From NCBI RefSeq assembly GCF_050947335.1, contig NC_134983.1:7378001-7442000 (forward strand): 64,000 bases of DNA. The letters are read 5' to 3'. The notes beneath the pieces were generated by a model. That model was not told where the DNA came from. It did not search any database and saw nothing but the letters and a program-made list of their open reading frames with translations. The translations under genes and the position numbers were made by a program. This stretch comes from Megachile rotundata. Its lineage: Eukaryota; Arthropoda; Insecta; Hymenoptera; Megachilidae. Shown one piece after another: positions 47,131 to 59,542 of the stretch; the stretch's first letter is position 1; the number at the start of each line of letters is the position of its first letter.

Positions 47131-50100
47131 ATCCCTCAATTTTATCTGGAACATAGATTCCTTATATTTTCGTATCACGAGGAAAAATAAAAGAACGAAG
47201 GTAAAATGGGAAGAAATAACAAAAATAGAAGAAATATCAAAGACGTAAAAGGCACTTACCAAAAAGCAGTTCCATACTTTCATTAGTGTTTTGCATACAA
47301 CGGCAGTTCATTTCAGTTTTATGAAATATAAATCTACTGTGCGCTAATAGAAAATAGAACAATTTCAAAATATTGTAACATTTATTCATTTAATGATGCT
47401 GACGATATCATAGAACAAATGAAACGAAGCTACTCTCATAAATCAATTTAAGCATAAATTTTTGTTAACGATATAAACACATTATAAATATAAATCATCG
47501 ATAAAAAGGAGGTTGAAATTTTTACAATAATTATTTTTATATAAAATAACCTTTCAATATTTCGTGAAAATGAAAAAAAGTGTTGGGCAGGTGAATATTA
47601 AAATGACATTAAAAATTAGTTTAAGTATTCGTGATATATTTGAACATTTTGCTAATATAGAAAATGTTGATCTGAAAAATTTCGAACAAACATAACAAAA
47701 TTCCGAAAATTTATTACAAAAATGTCTACGTCCATCGCATTTCTATACCTTTAACATGGGAGAAGTTAAATGTTCAAATCGGCACACGACCTAAAATTTA
47801 ATTTAAATGATTCAGTTATTCGTGGCAATTGCACATAGTGGTCCACAGAGAACATAAATTTATCAAAATCTCCAATATGCAGCGGTGCATCGACAAATAC
47901 TTTGATTGTACCTTGATTATCCTACAAATCTTTCAGCTACAGTAGTGTCGAATCGACGCGTTTCAAAAAAAGAATTACGAATTATATGATTAACCTAATT
48001 TCACGCGGCTGTTCAAGACTGAATATTAAATATTAAATTATATAGTGTTAAATATTAAATTAAATAACGTTTGGTTAAGTGTCCGTTGCTAGTTCATCAG
48101 TTCTCAAAACCGATAGAGTGAGCTGTGTCCCATATTTAATTACAAACAAGACATTATATGCTTATTTAAACATAGTCTCATTAAGTACATTACTTCATTG
48201 CATTATTTCATTTACATTTGTTCTCTCTGCTTCTGTTTCTGATCTCAGAATATCCTAAGTGTCCACATATGGTCCCAGTCTGCAGACACTTAACCAGTCT
48301 TTGCCATACGTTTAACAAACTGATGGCATATGTTTCATGTGTGTCAAAGATGGTGTAACAACGATCATTTATTATATTTCAATAAAATTTTGATCACGAC
48401 ACTACTGTACACGAAAACGTAGAACTTTCATTTTTACCGGGATACGTCACATAACTAGGAATTAGCTACGAAATTCACGAGAAATTGAGAAAGTTACAAT
48501 TATAACAGAAACATCGACTCTGTAACGCTGTCTCGAGAATCGCCTCGGTCGAGCATTCATCTATAATACACATTTTATACAAACTTATTAAATCGTCGAA
48601 TAATAATCAAAGTGTGTATACATTTTTCGAGGAATACTCTCTGATGCGTTAAACTTTCAAACGCAATCGAAAACATAAAGGCAAGCGGTTGTAACGAAAT
48701 AGGAAGCAGAGTACAGTAACCATTCGATAAGCGGGCACTCGGTAAGTGAACATTAAGTATCCATACCGGTCACACGTATGTCTCATACGTGCTTACGTAT
48801 TTTTTTCAAAAATCAAATAGAATACGTTTTGTATTGTATATCTTTGATTTTTGCATGTGCGATAAATGTATTTTTAATATTTTCATGAATTTACATAATT
48901 TCAATTATAATCTCATTTAGTATTATAAAAAAATATTTTAAATATCATTTCATTCAAATAGTGGAAAATAATTGTAAAATGTTTGCAACAGCACTAACTT
49001 TGATCCATCTCAGTTAAATATATAAATAAGGTTTACTTATAGAAAATGTAATAATATCAGAGGAGCCAGAATAGGATTATTGTTTGTAGGTATAAGGTCA
49101 GAGATTTCAAGATCAACTTCAATTTTTCAAAGAAAATCTTTGTCTTATATAATAGCATTCTTCGAAACATTCTGTGTTTAAGAAAATTAGGAAAATGTAA
49201 AACTAAAAAATTAATTCATGAGATATTTCAAATTTCGCGCATAAAATATCTTAATTTTGAATTTAAAATATCTCACGAGTTATTGATCTTTTACATGTAT
49301 CTTAATAACTATATTACACAGAATGTCTCGAAGAATCAACCCATGTAATAAAATATTTTTATTTTATCATCTTTTGATTTTATTTAAAAAACAGAGTTAA
49401 CCATTAATTAGGTTTTGTTGTAAATACACCACGAAATTTTTGTGCTGTATTAAATACAAATAAATTGTAATTCTCAGAGTTCAGGAAATTATCGAAAATA
49501 TTTTTCACTTCAGAAATTGCTGCTTTTTATTGTATTTTCTCAAAGTTTTGCAAATTTGAAATATTATACTACTTTTTTTGAAAACGTGTGCAATCAAAAA
49601 TATTTTATTCTTACATTCTTACTAATATTACTTAAGAATTAAAAATGTTTACTTTTCTATTTTTTCAATTTTTTAATTTTTTACGTTTTCACTTTTTTAT
49701 CTTCTTACATTTTTATTTTTTATTTTTTTTTAAATTAGAGGTGTTCATCAAGGACTAATGAAGGTTGTTTATTTGATAATGAAGGTAGCCTTAAAATCTC
49801 CTATACAAAAAAAATATATAGTTAAATAATGATCGTTACGATCATAATATCAGTAAACAAATATTTATTTTTAAAAGTAACAAGAACTTAGAAAGACCAA
49901 AGTTATTCGCCGATTCTATAACCACGGGGAGAACAGTGAGAAAAATGCGCATAACCGTTCGATAAATAAACGCCAGCTAAGTGACTTCCGATCTCTCGAT
50001 CGCACTCCCTTATCGAATGGTCGCTATACAAAGATACAAACGAGCCGTTCTAAATGCGTGTCAATGGTTGATAACTCTATGCAGCAGCCATTACATGGTT

Positions 50101-50462
50101 CTTTCAGGCACGCGTTATTTTCAGATTTGCTCATCTCGCGCAAGAATCACAGTTAAACGTTTGGTACACTAATGATCGCAATCCTTTCAACAACCTTCTC
50201 CAAACACTCGACACGTGCTAAATAAATAACCGGTACGTTCGAAAAACAAAATAAGAAGGTAAAACATCGGAGCACCACACAGCACAGAATTGCATGAAGG
50301 TGTCGGGCGCGACCGCGCCAAGAATTAAGCGACCAATTTGTTCATTTAACAAGATTACGAGGTCAGTTTAGCGAGGTTATGTAGCCTCCTTGCGTCCTCC
50401 CTGTCCTCGCACACGGATCACAGTTAAACGGTTGATATTTGTCGATAGGTGTTTTAGAGGAG
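47131..50462. other. AT-rich region downstream of noc, includes its 3' UTR
   Basis: No gene seen. The first few hundred bases below the noc stop (50462 downwards) are GC-richer and probably 3' UTR; minus-strand polyA words (TTTATT on plus) occur near 49863 and 49766. Tigger-like fragments lie at 48718 and 49950-50030. Confidence 0.5.
48718..48760. mobile_element. Tigger-like end fragment
   Basis: CAGTAACCATTCGATAAGCG followed by GGCACTCGGTAAGTGAAC has the look of a pogo/Tigger terminus. A related word pair, CCGTTCGATAAATAAACGCC (49952) and the inverse CTTATCGAATGGTCGC (50009-50024), brackets a short stem 1.2 kb downstream. Confidence 0.4.
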
Positions 50463-51860
50463 TCATTGGGGCAAACCGGATGCGGCGCCAAGACGAGGAG
50501 CCCCGTACAACGAGTACGGGGAGAAGTACGGCGGTAAACCTGCAGGTGCATGCGAATGCGGCGGTGGAAGCGGTAGACCCAACGATGACAAGGACGGTGG
50601 TAATAATGTAGATGATTTCCCGTAAGGGTGATAACGCGCGGTTGCTAACGGACTTAACGGCGGTGTGGGGTAAGTCCTGGAAAACAATGGATGGCTCGGT
50701 GGTAATCCGACGGAGGGCGACAGCAGAGACAACGCGGCGGCTGAAGGATCCGTGGCAGCACTGGACGAGGTTGTCGTGTGACTTCTCAGATGCTGTAACA
50801 GCTCTTCGGACGTGGAAAATCTCTTTCCGCAATAGGCTGTGTCGCCGGCGATCCAATTGCAGACGTACGGAAGCTGCGACGCGGCCGCCAGAGCAGCCAG
50901 CTGTGCGTGTGCATACGCGGCAGCACCCAACGCACCGTAAGCGGTCGCAGGCTTATGATCGCACTGGGCGCAGCCAGCAGGACAGGAACTTGGCGTGGTA
51001 GCCGTGCTGGACGTTAATTTACCGTTCGCGAACAGATGCGAGTTCAATTGACAGCCGGTACAGTAAGGATCTCTGCAGACGGGCATGAGAGTGTCGGCAC
51101 CTGAGGAACTTTTTAACCTGGCGTAACTCAGATAGGGATTTCCGGTTATCAATCCGTTCTTTAAGGCGGCGTGGTGTTGAGAGACCAGAGTGCTGGCCAT
51201 AACGTCGATGGGCAATTGCGGTGTGTATGTTAGATAAGCGGAGGTCGACGAGGCTAAGCTGACGCCTGGCTTGAAAGTACCCAACGGGAGATCCTTGATG
51301 GACGGGTCCGTGATGGCTAAAACACTGGCAGGACTGTACGAGGGCTTTGTTTGTAACGACGGACTGCTGACAACGGCTGGCTGAGACGTCGAGTTCGACG
51401 ATTCGAGTTGACTCGAAGAGAGATTCGCCGAAACGGAGGTCCTCGAGGCGGGCGACTCTCGAGACACGTCGCCGTTTGGCGTCGCCGTTTTTCGACCCTG
51501 TGGCGTTACGGCTCTAACCGACGAGACACTCTGATTGCTAGGACATCGTTTGTTACTGCTACCGGGTGTCCTCGACCGACCGGACGTCGAGTGGCTGGAA
51601 GTTGATCGCTGCTCGTCCGGTGTGGACGCCTTCTCTCGAGACAGACACGACTCGTACGGCTTAAAGTTGGTCTTGGTGGATTCCAAAGACGACGCAGCGA
51701 CCGTGGGCGACGATTTCTCACGTGACTGTTCCGACTTTGAAGATTTGTTGCCCGATGCTTTGTCCAACGAGCCTAGCAGAGATTTATTGGATGGCGTGTC
51801 GGTTCCTATTTGGCTGCATGTCTGAGCGAGTAGGGCGAGCGGGCTTTTCTTCGCATCCAA
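50463..51860 (-). CDS. noc: noc exon 2, Sp motif and C2H2 finger
   Basis: The minus-strand exon opens at TTG (51860) straight after an acceptor, so the first residue is an internal Leu, not a start. 465 codons, TGA at 50465-50463. In full-protein numbering (exon 1 gives 21): Sp motif SPLALLAQTC at 27-36; a long Ser/Thr-rich region; FKPY at about 87-90 (Groucho-type motif); Cys-rich CRDPYCTGCQ near 283; an Ala/His-rich stretch; and the zinc finger with Cys355, Cys365, His378 and His382. The nine-residue C-C spacing is atypical of C2H2 fingers but characteristic of NET proteins. The tail is rich in Pro, Leu and Tyr and ends YGAPRLGAASGLPQ. G+C is much higher than in the surroundings. Overlapping frames on both strands are shadows. 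Confidence 0.94.
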   Translation of the reverse strand: MDAKKSPLALLAQTCSQIGTDTPSNKSLLGSLDKASGNKSSKSEQSREKSSPTVAASSLESTKTNFKPYESCLSREKASTPDEQRSTSSHSTSGRSRTPGSSNKRCPSNQSVSSVRAVTPQGRKTATPNGDVSRESPASRTSVSANLSSSQLESSNSTSQPAVVSSPSLQTKPSYSPASVLAITDPSIKDLPLGTFKPGVSLASSTSAYLTYTPQLPIDVMASTLVSQHHAALKNGLITGNPYLSYARLKSSSGADTLMPVCRDPYCTGCQLNSHLFANGKLTSSTATTPSSCPAGCAQCDHKPATAYGALGAAAYAHAQLAALAAASQLPYVCNWIAGDTAYCGKRFSTSEELLQHLRSHTTTSSSAATDPSAAALSLLSPSVGLPPSHPLFSRTYPTPPLSPLATARYHPYGKSSTLLPPSLSSLGLPLPPPHSHAPAGLPPYFSPYSLYGAPRLGAASGLPQ

Positions 51861-52359
51861 CTGAAATTAGAAACAACGGAGTTGAACATTTCGAAATCGC
51901 GTCAATTTTAATTAGTAAAAATAGAGAAGTACAACGATTTCAGTGACAATGAAATATGTTGACACAGTCGTCATTCGACAACTATTTTCTATATATACAG
52001 GGTTCACGCGATTTGCATACTGAACTTGTGAGGTTGGAAGGAAACATTTTTTATACAAAAGTTTCAAGGTTTAGGGGGACATACCTTAATTATTAAGAAT
52101 TATACCTGTACTGCAGCCGTTCGATAAAATGCAACAAAACTACTTCATATGCATTTTGTAAACACACTCTCACACACAATTTTTCAGTCATTTGCGACAA
52201 CGTAACAAAATAAGTGTTTTGCTTTGAAAGAAACGTAGCAAATGGTACTCATGCTGTATGTTGACAAATACTGTACACTCAACAATCAATTTGGCTTTCC
52301 TATGAAAAATATCATAACCAGGGCTGAATAGGTCTACCACTCGTGCATTTTTAGCAGAA

Positions 52360-52770
52360 TTGGAGAATTAAGAAATTTGAGAATGTAGAGATTTGAAAAA
52401 CTAAAAATGTGGCATCTGAATATTTTGTAATTTATGGATTTGGGAGTCTAAGAATTGGAGAGTTTAGGGATTTATGGCTCTAAAGCTATAGAAATCTAGA
52501 GATATGGCGATCTATACATTTGAGGATTTAACGATTTCATAACCCGAGGATTTAGGGGTTTAAGGATTGGATCATCTAAGGATTTATGACTCTAGAGGTT
52601 TGAATCTACTAATTTATGGATCTAGAGAGTTGAGAATCTATGGTTTTGGAGATTTAACGATTTCATAATCTAGAGATTTTTGGATTCAGAAATTTGAGAG
52701 TTTAAGTATTGGAGAATCTAAAAATTTGAGTGTTTAGAAATTTAGAAACTTTAGAATTTGAGAATATACA
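52360..52770. repeat. Degenerate octamer-like tract in noc intron
   Basis: GGATTTAGG/GAATCTAG/GATTTGAG words at roughly 8-bp and 16-bp spacing, G-rich strand on plus. No coding potential. Confidence 0.6.
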
Positions 52771-52999
52771 AAATTGGAAATAGTGGAACTTTTCAATCTG
52801 CCTAAAGGAGAATGTTCAAGTCTTCCCAATATTATTTTATGCGGTAAGTTTCCAACAAAAATGCAACGAAGGATTAGTATCGTAGATTTAATAAATATTC
52901 AACCGGTATCTTACATATATTGGAAATGCTTTGATAATTGTAACATTGTTTCTCGTTTATAACATGAGCCTATACAAATGTGACCAATTAATAACTGGT

Positions 53000-53345
53000 T
53001 CCGCAAGAAAGTGATTAGTGGAGGGAACGAACGAAAGAATTGAATAATACCGAACATTTTAGCTTGCAAGTAGTCGTGATCATTCAGTCGGTGTAATTAG
53101 CGAATAGAAGAATGATATTTCTCGCGGCTGATACGTCCATCGAACAGATGTTCGTCGTAATTAAAATGCAACATTCGTGCAACCAGCCCGGCGTTTACGG
53201 TTGCTTCAGCTAATGGCGCGACGCCGACAGATATTAATGCCGTGAATTGCAACACAGGCTATTATAGCATTATGGGTTCAAGCTAGATGTTAATAGCTCT
53301 CGTACAAGTTAACGGAACAAGCTCGACCGTAATATTTTCATCCTC
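53000..53345. promoter_or_regulatory. Candidate enhancer block in the noc intron
   Basis: Unique, CpG-containing sequence inside an otherwise repeat-rich intron, with homeodomain-type cores TAATTAG (53094-53100) and TAATTA (53158-53163) and GCGCGACGCCGAC. Typical appearance of an intronic developmental enhancer; no experimental basis. Confidence 0.3.
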
Positions 53346-53692
53346 GACATTAACTTATGATTCGTTGAAAATCTACTGCATTAGAATTATTTTTCACTTC
53401 TTTAGATCTTGTATCATACAACGTACGATCCTCTTACCGCTAGATACGAATATTAACACGTGTTGAGAGAACTAAAAATAACACTTTTGGATCACACTGC
53501 ACATTCTGTCACGGCATGTGGATCACTTTGAAATGTATTTTGCAGCAACAAATTGTATCTCTGAAAATATTTAATATATAGAGCATCTTGCAACGTGACG
53601 ACTTCAAATAACTCGGAGATCACTGCAATAAATTTTATGTTGCAGGGTTTTCAGGGGTAGATATGGTACTGCCATTACTTTGCTAGCCCGCT

Positions 53693-54684
53693 TTTTTATT
53701 GAGATATGATCCTTTTCAGTTTTTAAAATGGAATGCCTAAATTACTTTTTGAATGTAGGTGAAGCATTAAATTTTGCATGAAAGGCATTAGATAGCGTTT
53801 AAAATTAATACTTAAGATATTATCAAAATAGTTCAAGCGATGATCGATCTAGTCCATCACTATCAATACACTTTCTCAATCTGATCACGAATGAACGATG
53901 AACTCTTTCAAGTATTTTTATAATTATTGGGGCAATGGTATAAATAACTCGTTCCCGCAAATTTTCAAGTGGCATTAGCTCGCGATGAACTTTAATTTTT
54001 AGTACTTCCCGAAAGAAATAATCAAACGATGTTAAATTTGGCGAACGGGTTGATCAAACAGTGCTTCCACATTCGATCCAGTGAGTGGGAAACATTCTGT
54101 ATAACACCTGCTGTGCATGTCAAGCATTGTGTGCAACGCAGCCATCATGTTGGTACCACATTCTTAAACGTATTAGAGACGGTACATCTTTGAAGAGACC
54201 GGTTAATACTCCGTACAGAAGAGTGAAATATGTTTGATTCATTAATGAAATACGATCCAAATGATCTACTGACCAATTATGGCAACCAAACACTGATACT
54301 CCACCGGTGTTGGTCGATTTCTCAAAGCTAACGCGGATACGTTGTTGCGCACTAGTGCACATTTTTTAAATTTATTTCTTCGTTTGTAAATATTGCTCCG
54401 ACAATTTACAGAATAATTGTACGAACGTGCCATTCGTGTTTTGTATCTGATGCAACTATTCATAAATTTGTACGTTTTTAAAAGTATCATGTAATTTGTG
54501 ATGGGTGATATGGATGAAGTTTCTGAGAACGAAGAATATACACAACATGGCTCTAGTATTCTCTCTACGTGAAATTTATCGAACACTGACATGTGGATTA
54601 TGAACAACACAAGCTACAACAAAAATGGAGTATTCGTACTTGGGAATTTTACTACATTTACGTTTTTGTACATTGAAAGAATGT
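53693..54684 (-). mobile_element. Degraded Tc1/mariner-type DDE transposon, copy 2 (in noc intron)
   Basis: Same element, orientation and exact 992-bp length as copy 1, differing by scattered substitutions. The catalytic block reads RMWYQHDGCVAHNA, followed by the same TGA as copy 1, and the second TGA before STRSPNLTSFDYF is also shared. Upstream pieces read ALVRNNVSALALRNRPTPVEY in one frame and SVFGCHNWSVDHLDR in another, showing a frameshift. It is non-functional and lies inside the noc intron. Confidence 0.75.
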
Positions 54685-56729
54685 TTCTTTAGCATTTTAT
54701 GGAGTCTTAAAAGTACCGGGTGAAACGGCTAATGTCGATAGAGGATATTTACTTTTACATATTTTAGCTTCCGCGGTATTTTCATTGCATGCACCATGAA
54801 CGATTATCATATCGTATTTTTCAGTGTTACCCAACATGCCAATAAAAGCAGCACACAATATCGCACATAATAACTTTTACGATATTGTTTTCACTGTTTC
54901 TGAGTCACGTAAAGTGAACTAACAATGAGATACTACGGTGTTTACGATTAACAACATCTGAAATCTAACACAAGCTGTGTTTAAAAATATAAACTGTCGT
55001 CATAAACAGAGTTGCAATAGTCATCTTGACTGAATTTGTTTTCGAATATACGATTATTAATTGAAAATATATAACAATTACACATCCTATCTCCTGATAC
55101 TTTTTTTATGCTGAATTTCATGCTTCATCAAAAAGGAAAAAATATTAGGTACTCCATTTAAAAACTGATTATATCTAATCATTATAATCATTATATCTTG
55201 AGGCAAGAACTATCAATGATAAAGTAATTACAGTTTCGTACGTGTCTCTGAAAATCATGTAGTTTTTGTTCTTTAAATTTTCTTCGATATTCATTCATTT
55301 GAAGGTTCCAAGATTTACTTTGTATAACATGTATTAGAAGATAGAGATATATACGATTATTTTCCACATTATATCAACCATTTTCTATACAAATATTTTT
55401 CTGACAACCCTCATATCTTCTAAGATACGACACCATGTCTGGATAAAACGAAACAAATCTTATACATATACACAACTTCAAATTAGGGTACAGAATTGTC
55501 TAATAATATCATAATAACATTTTTAGGAACAAAACAAAAATAAAATGTGGAAATATAATGAAAAAAAAATCCGTAATCAACATTCAAGGAGGTAAAGTGA
55601 TTAAAGAAACATCGTCAACTTGAAAAAAATAATACGTTCTAATTCTTCAATAAAAGGCACTGATTAATCTTGCAATACTTTAACACGTTTTATATGATTT
55701 AAGATACCATCGATAACTCATAAATTCACTTATTCATTCTTCAAGTAACTCCAATCATTATGTAGCCATTACCATACATATTTAATCACAGAAGTCATTA
55801 ATTCCAATTTTGATTCATCGTTCTTAATTACAGGTTGTAAAAATGAAACTGATTTTTGATAATATCGCCATGCAACTCGTTGCGATAGAGTCATGCAACG
55901 AACTCTAACGGTTTCTATAAGCTTACATTTATTATTTTTACATATTAATATTATTGTAACATTTAATTTTGTACACTTTGTTCCGTATATATTAATATAA
56001 CATTTAATTTGTTCATTCACAATTTATATTATACAATTTAAAATGACCAAGTAACTTCACAAGACTATGCAGATTTGATTACTATGAATGAAATATGCAG
56101 AATAAATAAAGAATACATATATATTAAATGATATTGCATTATAGTATTTATTTCAAAAACACGTCACGTTGGATATAGCTAACATTTCACAAATATCTTT
56201 CTCTTATATGAAAATTATGTCTGCGAAAATTGTTAGAGGAATCATACGTCAAAATCAAAATACGCTTTATCATTTTAATGCCACTAATTTTGAGAACTTT
56301 CATATTTCTATTAGGGTGAAAATTTAAAAATAGATTCGTTTCGAATAAGAAGAACGTTTGCAATGAGTTTCGGTGATTCAATAGTTAAAATTTAGTATTT
56401 GAAGAATATTTTATTACAGCAATGTCAATTTCTGCTTTACCGATGCAGCATACCATTTAAAATTAGAGAATTCAAACCACGAACGAGATGAAAATATCTA
56501 TCAAATGAATTTTATTTTTATTCTATCTATCAAAATATCAAATAATTTGTCTGCCCTAGTTTCTGGGTCTCTGGAGCCTCACTACAATTTCCATTACGTT
56601 TAATGTTACTGATAGATTACAGCATGAATGATCGCAATAATTAAAAAAAATATAATTATGAATGAATAATATACCGACCACTATTTACATGCAGAGATTA
56701 ACCTTGTTGGCTTCAATTTCATAAATACC
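54685..56729. other. noc intron, no gene seen
   Basis: AT-rich, without clear repeats or open frames of interest. Confidence 0.6.
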
Positions 56730-57570
56730 TACCGATGTCAACCCACGAGTCGACTCAAAGTAAAAGAAGCTCCCCACACTTGGTTACATTTCGATAAATA
56801 AGAGCAATAATGACAACTGCTGAACGCAATTCGCAATATCTCACTCTCGAGACGTTTGCCTGTCATTATTTTTGGCCTAACTGATGTGTGACCTCTCGAG
56901 TCAATATACCGCCGAAAATACGTGAGAGGTGTCCATTTTTCTATTCTGACCAATTGGAGCCGCAGCGATTTGGGGACGTGCGATATAGGGATGTACTGAT
57001 TTGGCGATATACCGATTTGGGGATGTAGAGATTTGGGAATATACATATTTGGGGATATAGGAATTTGGGGATATAGCGATTTGAGTATGTAAGAATTTGG
57101 GAATGGAAGGATTTGGGGACGTAGCGATTTGAGGACGCAGTGATTTGGGGATATACCGATTTAGGGATGTAGGCATTTGGGGATATAGCGATTTGGGTAT
57201 GTAAGAGTTTGGGAATGGAGGGATTTGAGGACGCAGTGATTTGGGGATATACTGATTTGGGGATGTAGGAATTTGGGAATATAGCAATTTGAGTATGTAA
57301 GATTTTGGGAACGGAGGGATTTGGGGATATACAGATTTGGGAATGTAGGACTTTGAGAATATACCGATTAGGGTACGTAAGAATTTGGGAATGGAGGGAT
57401 ACCGTATACGCAGCTCTTCTAAACATCTGGGTCAGTCTCTTCACGTCAACTCGTGGGTTGTCATCGGTACATACGAATACTTATCTGCGGAATCACAACA
57501 TATCTCACTCACGCGTTTACCTTTCTCACTCAAAAATCACAGTTGAACATTGGCTCTTCGACATGATTCG
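56730..57570. mobile_element. Inverted-repeat element with octamer satellite core, copy B
   Basis: Same structure and orientation as copy A. Left TIR TACCGATGTCAACCCACGAG from 56730, right TIR ending at 57470, satellite 56964-57400, shared right tail to CATGATTCG (57561-57570). The left flank differs completely from copy A's, so the left boundary is the inverted repeat. It sits within the noc intron. The satellite arrays differ in unit order and number between the copies while the unique parts are close. Confidence 0.7.
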
Positions 57571-57830
57571 AAGGATTCGAAGGATTTGAGGACGTAGCGA
57601 TTTGAGGACGCAGTGATTTGAGAATATACCGATATAGGGATGTAGGCATTTGGGGATATATCGATTTGAGTATGTAAGAATTGGGGAATGTAGGGATTTA
57701 GGGATATACCGATTTGAGGACATACCAATTTGGGTATAAACCATTTTTCTATTCTGATCAATTGAAGCCGTAGCTCTAAACACCTGCCTCAGCCTCTCCA
57801 CGCGCCACCTCGTGGGTTGACACCGGTACA
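57571..57830. mobile_element. Partial third copy of the satellite-bearing element
   Basis: It starts directly after copy B with AAGGATTCGAAGGATTTGAG, continues through 16-bp satellite units to about 57740, then has a diverged right part (CATTTTTCTATTCTGATCAA, CACCTCGTGGGTTGACACCG) ending in the same inverted repeat at 57801-57830. The internal unique part is missing, so this is a deleted or truncated copy in tandem with B. Confidence 0.6.
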
Positions 57831-59542
57831 TTTCCTTTAGAACAAAACTCTTAACTTTGAAGTCAAAGAGCTTCAAATTGAAATCATCCATAAATAATAT
57901 TTCAAACAAGCAAAATTTTGTACTTATTAAAACCACTACCTACCCGAAGTAGTAATTTAAATACGAGATATTCTGATGTATGATTAAAATATATTTTCAG
58001 CAAACGAAACGTTATTAAATCAGGTCATCTCAATATTGCTGACGAAATGGTCGATTTCAAAACATCACAAGTCTGATATAATTTGATGACATAGAAGTAC
58101 CTCGTAGTAGTACTTGTGACGTATCAATCTGAAGCTTAAAGCCTGCTAAAAATGGCTACATAAACTTTTCATGGATGCTTTTAGTGCGATCTGGCTGGTT
58201 GTCAGAAAATCGTCTCAGCGATTATTCAGTGCAACGCGCAGAAAGGTTATCTGAGAATCGCATGTCATATCGAGAATTTTATAGAGATTTCTATAATCGT
58301 ATTTAGCGAACGTTAAAATTCAATTTGATGTAATATGAGTGTTACTTAACGATAGTTTTATCTCTTCAAATTGTGTCAGACTTTAGAGGATCGACAGATT
58401 GCCATAATTGGAAAGCAGCCATTCTATATGCAGAATATTAACAAAATGATATTGCAGTAATTTTCGTTGAAACTTATGCTTTAAATTGATGTTATTTTAC
58501 GGTGATTTTATGTCATCAAATCCTGTCGGACTTTCGATATTTCGAAATCGTTCATAATGGCCTAATGCACGATATGACAATTCAAATGGAACAAAATGAC
58601 TTATATGACTTTATGACTTACATTTAGTTCATTAAACAGCAACTTCTTATAAAATAATATTGATGGATTATGCCTCTTTCATTAAAGTTATTTGTTAAGT
58701 TTTAAATTGACGTGGAACAAGTGATATTTCAAGACACTTGCGTCAGACTCCAGCTTTGAAATCAAGCATTTGTGTAATTAGCGAATTTATATTAAGGAGG
58801 GGTGTTTTTAAATTCGGTCAGTTACAACCTAATAGAGATAAGAAAATATATGATTAAGGATAAACAGATTTGGTTTCAAGTTATTTTTATATTGCAGAGT
58901 GAGTCATGCAAGTGGGACTTGTATCTCGAATTTGATTAGAGATCACAAAAAAGTTGAATGGTAAGATACTGTCATTTTTTACACGAACACTGTGATACCC
59001 AAACAATACAAATATTTGTCTATAAATAAAATTGTGTATTTTTGATTATGCAATTTTTTCAAGTGTGCAATATTTCGTGTAAAGACGTGATAAGTTAGAA
59101 TATTTAAAAAATCAATATTTCGTATGATGTTTCACTTTTCTCGTACGTAGTGTACTTCACTAAAGGTGTTCTTCCCATACTAAGCATGTATAGCGTTACT
59201 TTATGTTTTTTTACATTATAGTTAATGTGACTACTGTTTATGTTTGAACAATGAAGTTCAATTTATTCTTTCGTGTGCCTCTACAGAAACAAATGGGATG
59301 CACTTATCTATGAAAGAAATACATGTCGAAAGATAGAGAGCTATTGAAAGCTATGATAACGTAGAGCTTTAGGTCCGTATAGTATATTCATGACGCTGAA
59401 CAATATGTTTTAAACCATTCGTCAAATTCGTTGTAATTACAATACCAATGTATACCAATTGCAATATATACAAATGCACATTCTTTATGAAACGTTTAAC
59501 GTTTGCTATACTACACAAAATACGGTGCCTTCCACTACTTAC
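57831..59542. other. noc intron, no gene seen
   Basis: AT-rich unique sequence; contains TTTATTCTTTCGTGTGCCTCT at about 59261, shared with 12397. Confidence 0.5.

Noticed and set aside
46621..47190. 189-codon plus-strand frame rich in FPNSQISK repeats
   Set aside because: Octamer satellite artefact; all frames and the other strand are also open.
50377..51825. Several 60-130 codon frames overlapping noc exon 2 on both strands
   Set aside because: Shadows of the high-GC coding exon; none has NET or other domains.
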